Source: an uncultured Oscillospiraceae bacterium
Lineage (GTDB): Bacteria > Bacillota > Clostridia > Oscillospirales > Ruminococcaceae
Direction: 5' to 3'
Assembly: GCA_910578255.1 (NCBI GenBank)
Contig: CAJTQM010000012.1
Coordinates: 1 to 52,888 of the forward strand
Length of the DNA stretch: 52,888 bases
The position numbers and the translations under genes are program-made. How positions within the stretch are numbered: the first letter of the stretch is position 1; the number at the start of each line of letters is the position of its first letter. Under the pieces are notes generated by a model. The model was given only the letters and a program-made list of their open reading frames with translations. It was not told the DNA's origin and did not search any database. Positions 1-7,949 of the stretch are shown here, one piece after another.

Positions 1-1199
1 GCGGGGGTATCCAGGCCCAGAACGCCCAGCAAAGGCGCCACGATGCCGGCTGTCGTCGTAATCGCAACGGTCGAGGAACCCTGAGCGGATTTGAGAATCG
101 CCGCCAACAGGAACGGGAAGAAGATGCCCACCTTTTCCAAAATCGCCGCGTTGGAGGTGATATACTCCACCATGCCGGAAACGGAAATGACCTTGCCCAA
201 TACGCCGCCGGCCGCCGTTACAAACAGGATCGGTCCTACGGTTTTAAGGGTGTCGTTGGTCATATTGTAAAACTCTTTCATCTTTCCGGTAGAGGCCATC
301 AGCCATACGCCAAACAGCACGCCTACCGCCAGCGCGATAATCGGGGTGCCCAGGAAAGCGCACAGATCCGCGATAAAACCGGTCCATTTCGCCATCGATG
401 CGATAGAGCCTAACGCCATCAGTACAATCGGCATCAGAATCGGCGCCAGCGCCAAAAAGCCGTTGGGGAGTTTCCCGTAAGATGCAACGAGTTCCTCATA
501 TGTTTTGGTCACATCAGCGGAATTCGTGTCCGCTTCATCCTTGGCCTTCACCTTTTTGCCAATGTATTTCGCATATAAATAGCCCGCGATCAGACAGGGG
601 ATCGAGGCGACGGCGCCCAGGCCCATCACCAGCAGCAGGTTTTCCCCAATGCCCAACGTGTTCGCCGCCGCAATCGGACCGGGGGTTGGCGGGATAAATA
701 CGTGAGAGATGTACAAACCGGCGGAAAGCGCCACTGTCATCGAAACGCTGGAAACCGCGGTGCGTTTTACCAAAGCTTTGCGGATGGGGTTTAGAATAAC
801 AAATCCGCTGTCGCAGAATACAGGGATGGATACGACCCAGCCCATTAGAAGAATGGCCAATTCGGGGTTCTTTTTCCCCACCAGCTTAATGACCATGTCC
901 GCCAGCTTAAACGCAGCGCCGGTCACCTCCAGCATCGTGCCGACCAAAGCGCCGAGGATAATGACGATACCGATGCTGGTAAAGGTTCCGCTGAAGCCTG
1001 CGCCTATAACATTGGCAATTCCCTGTTTTACCGTGCCGTCGGCCCCGGTTGTGTTCACCAGGGGAATTCCCGCAACCAGTCCCAAAATCAAAGACACGCC
1101 CATAATAGAGAGAAACGGGTGGATCTTAAACTTGGAGATGGCGAGAATCATGACAACGATTGCCAGTACAAAAGCAATGATTAACCCAATACCTGACAT
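1..1199 (-). CDS. GntP family gluconate:H+ symporter, C-terminus beyond window
   Basis: The reading frame begins at the ATG at 1199 and stays open to the window edge, so the C-terminus is missing. A GGAGGG ribosome site sits 6 nt upstream. The translation starts MSGIGLIIAFVLAIV and is a chain of hydrophobic membrane segments, with GntP-family stretches such as IPVFCDSGFVILNPI and HVFIPPTPGPIAAANVLG. GntP proteins import gluconate or related sugar acids with protons across the cytoplasmic membrane. The gene lies directly downstream of a CdaR-type sugar-diacid regulator on the same strand, which fits substrate-induced uptake of a sugar acid. The exact substrate cannot be read from the sequence. 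Confidence 0.9.
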   Translation of the reverse strand, partial: MSGIGLIIAFVLAIVVMILAISKFKIHPFLSIMGVSLILGLVAGIPLVNTTGADGTVKQGIANVIGAGFSGTFTSIGIVIILGALVGTMLEVTGAAFKLADMVIKLVGKKNPELAILLMGWVVSIPVFCDSGFVILNPIRKALVKRTAVSSVSMTVALSAGLYISHVFIPPTPGPIAAANTLGIGENLLLVMGLGAVASIPCLIAGYLYAKYIGKKVKAKDEADTNSADVTKTYEELVASYGKLPNGFLALAPILMPIVLMALGSIASMAKWTGFIADLCAFLGTPIIALAVGVLFGVWLMASTGKMKEFYNMTNDTLKTVGPILFVTAAGGVLGKVISVSGMVEYITSNAAILEKVGIFFPFLLAAILKSAQGSSTVAITTTAGIVAPLLGVLGLDTP

Positions 1200-1438
1200 G
1201 AATGACCCTCCAATACATTCTTTTTGCAGGCTGCCGCCCACTGGGTGTGGAATATATTCCAGTTTACTTAAGAACTGTCTGTTCTATGTATGATAAAACA
1301 CAGATCATAGAAATTCTTAAATAACCTACTTTTATTGTAATAAATTTAACAAACTCTGTCTATGTTTCAAAGTACAGAATATTCATAAAATAAATGGTCT
1401 TTAGAACATTCTATTTCACAAATGGACAGAGAATTTGT
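1200..1438 (-). promoter_or_regulatory. Regulatory gap between cdaR-like gene and gntP, with dyad symmetries
   Basis: AT-rich 239-bp gap that should hold the gntP promoter. Two dyads are visible: GACAGAGAATTTGTC at 1425-1439 (outer GACA/TGTC), and TATGAT/ATCATA halves at 1289-1294 and 1304-1309. The motif GACAG also recurs on the minus strand nearer the gene. A weak -35/-10 pair (TTGAAA, 16 bp, TAAATT on the minus strand) is possible but poor, as expected for an activator-dependent promoter. Assigning the dyads to the CdaR-type protein is inference. Confidence 0.4.
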
Positions 1439-2590
1439 CTAATTATCCAAAAATAATAAATCATTCTCCACATCACGAAAAAAAATAGACGCCATGTACA
1501 AAATCGTCGCCTGACTGGGCAGCCGCACGTCATAGCCGGTCAGTTCCTCCAGCTTCCGCAGCTTGTACTGGAAGGTATTTTTGTGCATATAAAGCTGCTG
1601 TGCCGCTTGGGATACGGACCCCTCCGCCGAAAAATAGACGTTTAGGATTCCCACCCAGTAGCGGATCTCCTCATAGCTGCATCCGGTAAACACCTTGTGC
1701 AGGTATTCTTTTTTGGACTGCTTGGAAACGTCCTCCACAAAGATTTCCAGGCACAGCTGGTCGTATAAAGCGATTCCGTCGGCCGAATACATCGCCGACC
1801 TCCACGCCTTTTGCGCCGTGACGTATGCCTTGTGCAAATCCTCCGCACGTCCGTCAGCCCCGATGCATAAAGAGATGCCGAACTGCTTTTGCACCTGCTT
1901 TTGCAGATTTAAGGCGAAATTTCGAATTCCCGCATCGGTGCGGCTTGCCACCAGCAGAATCTGCCGCCCGGCGTTTCGCAGGATAATGCCGCCCTCCCGC
2001 TCTGTCTGGGAACTGACCGTCTTCTCCACATTTTCAATCAGCTTTTGCCCGTTGCTTGTATTGATATAATGGGCGCTGTCCTTGATGCTTGTGATCATCA
2101 CCCTGCGCGGCAGGGCAATGTCGATGCCCAGCCGCATTCCCCGCTCTGCCAAAGCCGGGGCGGGAATCGACTCGTCCCCAAAAATCCAATCCTCCAAAAA
2201 CCGGTTGAGGACCCGCTGGTCCAGCCGCTTTTCGTCCTGCTCGTACCCTTCCCGCAGCAGAATCTCAGTCATTTTCTTGACAATCTGCCCGTGGCTGACC
2301 ACCTGGTCGTACCGGCCGGTAATGCCCACTACGCCCACCACCCGGCCATTGATGGTCAAAGGCAGATTCAGGCCATTGCGGGCGGTGGCAGTCTGAATCT
2401 CCGGCGAGATATACAACTCCGGCAGATCCTCGTCAATAATCCGCTTTGCCCCCTCGTGAACATGGCCGATCCGGGTCGGGTCGGTACTGGCGATGATCAC
2501 CCCGTCCGAATCCATAATATTCACATGCTGACCCACAATCGCGCTGATCTCCTGTACAATCTGCTGTGCGCTTAAATAGGATAAATGCAT
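1439..2590 (-). CDS. CdaR family sugar diacid utilization regulator
   Basis: A 383-residue transcription factor. The N-terminal ~130 residues match the putative sugar-diacid recognition domain (start MHLSYLSAQQIVQEI, then DSDGVIIASTDPTRIGHVHEGA and LPLTINGRVVGVVGITG). The middle is a GGDEF-like/CdaR linker domain. The C-terminus is a PucR-type helix-turn-helix (SVSQAAQQLYMHKNTFQYKLRKLEELTG at about residues 328-355). The family activates genes for glycerate, glucarate or gluconate use. It is followed on the same strand by the GntP permease gene, its most likely target. The ATG at 2590 has GGGAGG 7 nt upstream. Confidence 0.88.
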   Translation of the reverse strand: MHLSYLSAQQIVQEISAIVGQHVNIMDSDGVIIASTDPTRIGHVHEGAKRIIDEDLPELYISPEIQTATARNGLNLPLTINGRVVGVVGITGRYDQVVSHGQIVKKMTEILLREGYEQDEKRLDQRVLNRFLEDWIFGDESIPAPALAERGMRLGIDIALPRRVMITSIKDSAHYINTSNGQKLIENVEKTVSSQTEREGGIILRNAGRQILLVASRTDAGIRNFALNLQKQVQKQFGISLCIGADGRAEDLHKAYVTAQKAWRSAMYSADGIALYDQLCLEIFVEDVSKQSKKEYLHKVFTGCSYEEIRYWVGILNVYFSAEGSVSQAAQQLYMHKNTFQYKLRKLEELTGYDVRLPSQATILYMASIFFRDVENDLLFLDN

Positions 2591-2674
2591 GGCGTTTCCT
2601 CCCGGCTGTCGTCTCTTTTTTTAGGATACCACATCTTTTTTTCGCTGAACAGTCCCTCCTGTTCCTTTTTTCTC

Positions 2675-2704
2675 TTGTGAATTTTTTACAGTTTGTGGTA
2701 CAAT
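2675..2704 (+). promoter_or_regulatory. Sigma-A-type promoter for the 2756-6266 run
   Basis: TTGTGA at 2675-2680, 18-bp spacer, TACAAT at 2699-2704. The predicted start near 2711 lies downstream of an in-frame ATG at 2693, which rules that ATG out and supports the start at 2756. Confidence 0.6.
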
Positions 2705-2755
2705 ACAGGTATGATTAAAGCTGCGCTATCGGTCAGCTTGAAAGGATGTTTTACT

Positions 2756-4384
2756 ATGAATTTCGGAAATCTTCAGCAAAACGGCCTTTGGGCGCGAATT
2801 TCCCGCGCTTTGCTTTTTTGTATGAACATTTTGTTCTTCTTTTTGTTTCTCAGCCTCTCGCTCAGCGCTGTTTTTCACAACAAAAGCGTTTGGCCCTGCA
2901 TCTTTTTTATCCAGCTGGCCGCCGCATGTGCCGTTACCCTGTTGGCATTTTCAGCATTTATTCTGTTCTTTCTCTTTAAAAAACGTCTGTCGCTTGTGTG
3001 GCAGAGGATTTTGCAGCATGAAAAACTCTTTTTAGCCGCCCTGTTTTTGCTTATTATTACCGTCCAGACGGTCATCGTCTCTCAAACCTATACCTCTGTC
3101 GGCTGGGATGTTGCGCTGGTGATGGATGCTGCGACGGCGGACGTCACCTATGACCACTGGGACTATTTTTCTGTCTATCCAAACAATTTTCTTCTCTTTT
3201 TGCTCTACCGTCTGGTCCACAGCACATTGGGAAAGTTTCTGGATATCTGGCTGGCAATGGACCTGGTCAATATCCTTTTTGTCGACGCCGCCCTGCTCCT
3301 GGGCTTTTTCTGCGCCAGAAAATGCTTTGGAAGAAGGACCGCCTATATCGTTTTGGCCTTATCCGTTTTTTTGTTCGGCTTCTCCCCCTGGCTGATTATC
3401 CCTTACAGCGACACGCTGGCCATGCCCTTTCCCATCGGCGTCATCGCCTGCTGGCTTTGCTTTTTAAGCGCCTCGGGCCGTGTAAAAAAGGTCCTGTTCG
3501 CCCTTCTGGCCGGCGTTTTGGCCTTTGTGGGATACTTGATCAAGCCGTCGGCAGTCGTCGTCCTTATGGCTGTTGCTATCATCGGACTTGTTTGCTCTTC
3601 GCAATGGAGAAAAGCGCTGTTTCGTCTTTTGTTCTCCTTGCTGGCAACAGTTGTCTTTTTATTGGGCAGCGCCGGCTGGAACGTCTTTTTGCAAGAGCAG
3701 CCCTGGATGCCGCTGAACCTTGAATGGTCCGCCCCGCCGGAGCATTTTTTCATGATGGGATTGTTCCATCGCTTCGTGAATTACGACAGTTCCTACCGGT
3801 TTGAGGATTACGGCGTCTATAACCTGGAGGACGTCGACTTCACCTTTTCCTTTGCGTCTTTAGAGGAAAGAAAAGCCGCCGACCTGGACAGGGCTTTTGA
3901 GCGAATCCGGGCGTTCGGACCGGTCGGATATGTCCGTTTTCTGTTTGGCAAAGCCCAGTATGTTACGGCGGACGGCGTTTTTTTCTGGGGCCGCGAGGGA
4001 GGTTTCGCCGATTTCTCTTGTGAAAAGAAAAATGGGCTACAACAGTTTTTCTACACAAACGGCGGCGCTTTTCCGGTTTATCGCTACGCCGCCCAAGGCC
4101 TCTGGCTTTTTGTCCTGTGCCTGACCGTCGCCCCCTTCTTCTGGACCTGGCGAAGGCCTGCGAAGCCGGATCCCTTTTCCCTTATCCCGCTTTTGCGCTG
4201 TTCTATTTTGGGCATCCTCTTTTTTATCCTGCTGTTCGAGGGGCGCTCGCGCTATTTGATCCTGTATCTGCCCTTTTTTAGCCTTTTGGCCGGATGGGCC
4301 CTGTCGCAGCTGTCCGAGTTTCTCGAAAAAGCGCTGCAAAAGGGCTTTTCCTGCCCGGATGCCCCATCCTCCCCGCAAAAATAA
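2756..4384 (+). CDS. GT-C fold membrane glycosyltransferase-like protein (GT39/PMT-like)
   Basis: A polytopic membrane protein of about 542 residues. After two or three N-terminal membrane segments there is an extracytoplasmic loop with SQTYTSVGWDVALVMDAA, whose acidic residue resembles the catalytic Asp loop of GT-C enzymes. More membrane segments follow, and near the C-terminus FEGRSRYLILYLPFFSLLAGW, a typical family ending. Such enzymes transfer sugars from lipid-phosphate donors on the outer face of the membrane. The ATG at 2756 is chosen because AAAGGA lies 9 nt upstream and the promoter -10 overlaps the alternative start. The acceptor is unknown. A GH3 gene follows 41 bp downstream. Confidence 0.72.
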   Translation: MNFGNLQQNGLWARISRALLFCMNILFFFLFLSLSLSAVFHNKSVWPCIFFIQLAAACAVTLLAFSAFILFFLFKKRLSLVWQRILQHEKLFLAALFLLIITVQTVIVSQTYTSVGWDVALVMDAATADVTYDHWDYFSVYPNNFLLFLLYRLVHSTLGKFLDIWLAMDLVNILFVDAALLLGFFCARKCFGRRTAYIVLALSVFLFGFSPWLIIPYSDTLAMPFPIGVIACWLCFLSASGRVKKVLFALLAGVLAFVGYLIKPSAVVVLMAVAIIGLVCSSQWRKALFRLLFSLLATVVFLLGSAGWNVFLQEQPWMPLNLEWSAPPEHFFMMGLFHRFVNYDSSYRFEDYGVYNLEDVDFTFSFASLEERKAADLDRAFERIRAFGPVGYVRFLFGKAQYVTADGVFFWGREGGFADFSCEKKNGLQQFFYTNGGAFPVYRYAAQGLWLFVLCLTVAPFFWTWRRPAKPDPFSLIPLLRCSILGILFFILLFEGRSRYLILYLPFFSLLAGWALSQLSEFLEKALQKGFSCPDAPSSPQK

Positions 4385-4425
4385 CCCGGCGCAAACGCCG
4401 CCCGGGAAAAGAAAGGATCTCTCTC

Positions 4426-5811
4426 ATGTTCAAAAAGCTTTTTGGGATTGCCCTGGCAATCCTTCTTTTAAGCGGCTGCGGCGCCTCTTCGTCGAACGCG
4501 GCGCCGGACCTTTCTTCCGCTGCCTCTTCGGTTTCCTCCTCAACTGTGGACGGCCAGCAGGCCGCACAGCCGCAGGAAATGGAAGGTATTGTGGAAAAAG
4601 CGGAAGAAACCGCCCTCTGCCTTCGCGCCGATGACGGGGAATCGCTTACGTTCACCGTGACCGACCCCCAAGGCCTCCCGGAACTGGCCGGCCTTTTGGG
4701 CGGAGAAACGGTCCGGGTCTCCTATCTGGCAAAAGCGGATGGGGAAAACGATCTGGTTTCCCTGAAGGTTTTGGCAGTTCCGGATCGGGCGGAGGAAGCC
4801 TTGCAGACCCTGCTTTCTTCCATGACGCTGGAGGAAAAGGTCGCCCAGATGTTTTGGGTCCGCTGCCCGGAACAGCAGGCCGCCGAAACCGTTTCCCGCT
4901 GGCAGATCGGCGGTTATATCCTGTTTGGACGGGATTTTGCCGATACGACCCCCGAGCAGCTGCGCCAAACGGTAAAGTCTTACCAGCAAAACGCAAAAAT
5001 CCCTCTGCTGATCGGCATTGACGAGGAGGGCGGACGGGTGGTTCGGGCCAGCGGCTACAGCGCGTTTCGCTCGTCCGCCTATCCTTCGCCCCAGCAGCTG
5101 TATGCCCAGGGCGGACTGGAGGCAATTGTCGCCGACGCCGCCGACAAGGCGGCCTTCCTATTGGATCTGGGGGTAAACGTAAACCTCGCGCCGGTCTGCG
5201 ATCTGTCTGTCGACCCTTCGGATTATATCTACAGCCGCTCTTTGGGGCAGGACGCGCCGACCACCGCCCTGTATGCCAAACGCGTTGTACAGCAGATGAA
5301 CCAGTCGGGGATCGGCTGCGTTCTCAAGCATTTTCCCGGCTATGGGCCAAACGGGGACACCCATCTGGGCTTCGTGCAGGACGACCGCCCGCTGGAAACC
5401 TTTGAGGCCGGGGATTTTCTGCCCTTTCAATCGGGCATCGACGCCGGAGCGCCCGGTGTTCTGGTCAGCCATAACATTGTCAGCTGCCTGGACCCGTCTT
5501 TGCCCGCCTCCCTCTCGCCTGCGGCCCATCAGCTGCTGCGGGAACAGCTGGACTTTGACGGCGTCATTATGACCGACGATTTGTACATGGGTGCAATCCG
5601 AGAGCAGTTCGGTCTGGAAGAATCGGCGGTTCTGGCGGTGCAGGCGGGCAACGATCTTTTGATCAGTACCAACTTCGAAACCCAAATTCCCGCCGTCGTC
5701 CAGGCGGTACAGGAGGGGAAAATCCCCCAAGCGCAAATCGATGATTCGGTTTTGCGGATTCTTCGATGGAAACAGCAGCTGGGCCTTTTGGACAAGGGGG
5801 ATATCTCGTGA
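4426..5811 (+). CDS. Glycoside hydrolase family 3 lipoprotein, beta-N-acetylhexosaminidase (NagZ-like)
   Basis: 461 residues. The signal peptide ends in a lipobox (LLLSGCGASSS; Cys19), so it should be a lipid-anchored surface protein. Residues ~25-125 are a Ser-rich linker and a small unidentified domain. From ~130 on is the GH3 catalytic domain: MTLEEKVAQMFWV, GIDEEGGRVVR, the substrate-binding KHFPGYGPNGDTHLG, and MTDDLYMGAI, whose Asp is the expected nucleophile. NagZ-type enzymes remove beta-1,4-GlcNAc from peptidoglycan fragments. An AAAGGA site precedes the ATG. The stop overlaps the next gene's GTG start (GTGA), implying translational coupling. Confidence 0.9.
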   Translation: MFKKLFGIALAILLLSGCGASSSNAAPDLSSAASSVSSSTVDGQQAAQPQEMEGIVEKAEETALCLRADDGESLTFTVTDPQGLPELAGLLGGETVRVSYLAKADGENDLVSLKVLAVPDRAEEALQTLLSSMTLEEKVAQMFWVRCPEQQAAETVSRWQIGGYILFGRDFADTTPEQLRQTVKSYQQNAKIPLLIGIDEEGGRVVRASGYSAFRSSAYPSPQQLYAQGGLEAIVADAADKAAFLLDLGVNVNLAPVCDLSVDPSDYIYSRSLGQDAPTTALYAKRVVQQMNQSGIGCVLKHFPGYGPNGDTHLGFVQDDRPLETFEAGDFLPFQSGIDAGAPGVLVSHNIVSCLDPSLPASLSPAAHQLLREQLDFDGVIMTDDLYMGAIREQFGLEESAVLAVQAGNDLLISTNFETQIPAVVQAVQEGKIPQAQIDDSVLRILRWKQQLGLLDKGDIS

Positions 5812-6266
5812 GCGCGCTGATTGGTCCGGGGCCTTTAAACGATGGGGAAATCCGTCTGGTTCTTGCCAACATCACCAAAGCCCAGCCGGAAAAAGGGTAT
5901 CTGCCCGCCTACGTTTTTCAAATCCGCCGCTGTCAGGACGACGCTATGGCCGGCAGCTGCACCCTGCGGGTAGGGGAAAATGAGGCGGTGCAGTACAGCG
6001 GTCACATCGGTTATGCGGTGCATCCCGACTGGCGGGGACGGCATTACGCGGCCAGGGCGGTGGCGCTGCTTTTGCCGTTGGCCTTTCGCAACGGGATGGA
6101 GCGGGTACTCGTCACCTGCCTGCCGGAAAACGAAGCTTCCCGCCGCACCTGCCTTAGAGCCGGCGGTGTGTTTTTGGGGATTGTCCCTGTCCCCAGCTGG
6201 CACGAAATGTACCGCACCGGGCGAAAGGCGGTCTGCCGTTATCTTTTTTGCCCCACTCCCCAATAA
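5808..6266 (+). CDS. GNAT family N-acetyltransferase, translationally coupled to GH3 gene
   Basis: 152 residues starting at GTG 5808, inside the GH3 stop (GTGA). The GNAT core is visible: a beta-strand IGYAVHPDWRGRHYAARAVALLLPLA, where the R-G-x-x-x-A segment stands for the acetyl-CoA pyrophosphate loop, then VLVTCLPENEASRRTCLRAGG, the usual Asn/Ser-containing helix before the last strands. Tight coupling to a secreted glycosidase could mean a role in amino-sugar handling, but the substrate is unknown. An upstream in-frame ATG at 5766 lies within the GH3 gene and is less likely. Confidence 0.8.
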   Translation: MSALIGPGPLNDGEIRLVLANITKAQPEKGYLPAYVFQIRRCQDDAMAGSCTLRVGENEAVQYSGHIGYAVHPDWRGRHYAARAVALLLPLAFRNGMERVLVTCLPENEASRRTCLRAGGVFLGIVPVPSWHEMYRTGRKAVCRYLFCPTPQ

Positions 6267-6299
6267 AAAGCAGTTTTACAACGAAACGGAGGTTTCATC

Positions 6300-7079
6300 A
6301 TGCCGGTAAACGACGTTTTTTCTTTTCTCGACGGGCTAGCGCCCTTTTCTTACGCGATGGATTTTGACAACAGCGGTCTTTTGATCGGGGACCCTTTGCA
6401 GCCGGTCCAGAAAATTCTGGTGGCGCTGGACTGTACGCCGTCCGTGATCCAGGCGGCAAAGGAATCCGGAGCCCGGTTGATCGTGACCCACCATCCGGTG
6501 ATTTTTGACCCCATCAAATCGGTGACTGCCGGATCCGTTCCCTACCGGCTGGCCTCTGCCGGGATCTCGGTCATATGCGCCCACACCAACCTAGACCTGG
6601 CCCGAGGCGGCGTCAACGATGCGCTTGCCCGGCGGCTGGGGCTGGGCTGCCTGGAGGGGCTCACCCCCATTCCCTGTACCGACCGGGAAGGGAATGCTGT
6701 AACCGAATATCTGGGCCGGATTTCCTTTCTGCCCAGTCCCATGGAGCCGCAGGATTTTGCCCTTTTTGTCAAGGAGCGGCTGGGCGCAAGCGTCCGGTTT
6801 ACCCCCGGCTGCCGTCCGGTCCACCGGGTGGCGGTCTGCGGCGGCGCCGGCGCCGACTGCCTGGACAACGCCATCTGGTCCGGAGCCGACGCGCTGGTCA
6901 CCTCCGAGGTCAAGCACCATATATTCCTCTATGCCGCCCAGCAGGGAATCACCCTGGTGGATGCTGGTCATTTCCACACCGAGGATGTGGTCATCGAGCC
7001 GCTGGCCCAACGGCTTCGCGAGCAATTTCCGGAAACGGAGGTCCTCACCTGGCATTTGACAGAAATCCAGGTGGTATAA
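6300..7079 (+). CDS. Nif3-like dinuclear metal center protein (NIF3/YqfO family)
   Basis: 259 residues, the short form of the family. Metal-ligand motifs are in the usual order: IVTHHPVIFDPIKSV near residue 60, CAHTNLDLARGGVNDAL near 95, TSEVKHHIFLYAAQ near 202, and LVDAGHFHTEDVVIEP near 222. Members form toroidal hexamers with a two-metal site, and some were described as GTP cyclohydrolase-like or as damage-control proteins, so function remains uncertain. GGAGG lies 8 nt before the ATG. The gene belongs to the rightward run that began at 2756. Confidence 0.92.
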   Translation: MPVNDVFSFLDGLAPFSYAMDFDNSGLLIGDPLQPVQKILVALDCTPSVIQAAKESGARLIVTHHPVIFDPIKSVTAGSVPYRLASAGISVICAHTNLDLARGGVNDALARRLGLGCLEGLTPIPCTDREGNAVTEYLGRISFLPSPMEPQDFALFVKERLGASVRFTPGCRPVHRVAVCGGAGADCLDNAIWSGADALVTSEVKHHIFLYAAQQGITLVDAGHFHTEDVVIEPLAQRLREQFPETEVLTWHLTEIQVV

Positions 7080-7104
7080 ACGAAAGCTTCTGAAAGGAAA
7101 CAAG

Positions 7105-7740
7105 ATGAAATTCGACAATATATACTTCATAACCGGAACCGCGTATGCGGGAAAGTCTACGATGGTAAAGCTGCTTGCCCAAAAGTACGACGGCATTGCC
7201 TGTGAAGAAAACTATCATGACGCATTGTTGCCCCAATTGGACAAAAACCAATTCCCATTTTTAACCTATACAAGAGATCTAAAGGATTGGCATGACTTCA
7301 TTAGGCGAATGCCGGACGAATACGAAAATTGGATAAAAGGCGTTTCGAGAGAATGCGAGACGTTGGAACTTTACCTGCTGCGCCAGCTGAAGCATGACGG
7401 CAAAATGGTGTTTGTCGATACAAATATTTCTATCGAAACGCTGAAAGAAGTATCCGACTACGATCATGTGCTGATTATGTTGGCTGATCCCAATATATCC
7501 GTGAACCGCTTTTTTGAAAGGCCGGACAGAGAGAAGCAGTTATTGTACCGGTTGATTATGGAGGAAGCAGACCCAAAATCGGCATTGGAAAACTTCAGGC
7601 AGTGTTTAAAAAGAGTCAACTCCCGCGCCGCATACGATTCTTTCTTAAACGCAGGCTTTCGGGTACTTCTCAGAGACGAACGAAGAAGCGTTGCCGAAAC
7701 CTTGGCCTTGGTGGAAAGGGAATTCGGTCTAAAAAAATAA
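7105..7740 (+). CDS. P-loop NTPase, kinase-like protein of unknown substrate
   Basis: 211 residues. The N-terminus is a Walker A loop, YFITGTAYAGKSTMVKLLA (residues 7-25; GxxxxGKST). A hydrophobic strand MVFVDTNIS near residue 97 could be the Walker B-like strand. ADPNISVNRFFERPDREKQLLYRLI resembles the LID/arginine region of small-molecule kinases. This is the fold of shikimate-kinase or NMP-kinase relatives, but no substrate signature is recognised. The gene is AT-richer than its neighbours upstream. GAAAGGAAA precedes the ATG and a strong terminator follows. Confidence 0.65.
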   Translation: MKFDNIYFITGTAYAGKSTMVKLLAQKYDGIACEENYHDALLPQLDKNQFPFLTYTRDLKDWHDFIRRMPDEYENWIKGVSRECETLELYLLRQLKHDGKMVFVDTNISIETLKEVSDYDHVLIMLADPNISVNRFFERPDREKQLLYRLIMEEADPKSALENFRQCLKRVNSRAAYDSFLNAGFRVLLRDERRSVAETLALVEREFGLKK

Positions 7741-7794
7741 CCGTCCGATCATGTACTTCCCCGTTTTGGCATCTTTCCGCTGTGCCCGAAAAAA

Positions 7795-7829
7795 GGACCG
7801 CAGAGCCAACAGGCCCGCGGTCCTTTTTT
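7795..7829 (+). terminator. Rho-independent terminator after the P-loop gene
   Basis: Perfect 7-bp stem GGACCGC (7795-7801) and GCGGTCC (7817-7823), then a run of T to 7829. Confidence 0.9.
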
Positions 7830-7875
7830 GTCTCTCGCTGTTTTTTGACACCTACTAATAAAGTCTCATTGATAT

Positions 7876-7913
7876 ACAAAAATCCTGAATCCGCAATCAG
7901 ATTCAGGATTTTT
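7876..7913 (-). terminator. Terminator of the cohesin/dockerin operon
   Basis: 11-bp stem AATCCTGAATC (7881-7891) paired with GATTCAGGATT (7900-7910), with a T5 run on the minus strand. It lies 37 bp past the stop of the 1354-residue protein gene. The hairpin also has T residues on the plus side, so it may act in both directions. Confidence 0.85.
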
Positions 7914-7949
7914 GCCGCATATTCCGTTATCTTACAACATTTTCATTGA

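Noticed and set aside
709..1293. 194-codon plus-strand frame over gntP
   Set aside because: Antisense to a convincing GntP permease with its own ribosome site; composition is that of a shadow frame.
4387..4405. Terminator between the glycosyltransferase and GH3 genes
   Set aside because: The CGGCG/CGCCG hairpin is short and followed by A-rich sequence, not T-rich, so it would not terminate rightward transcription.
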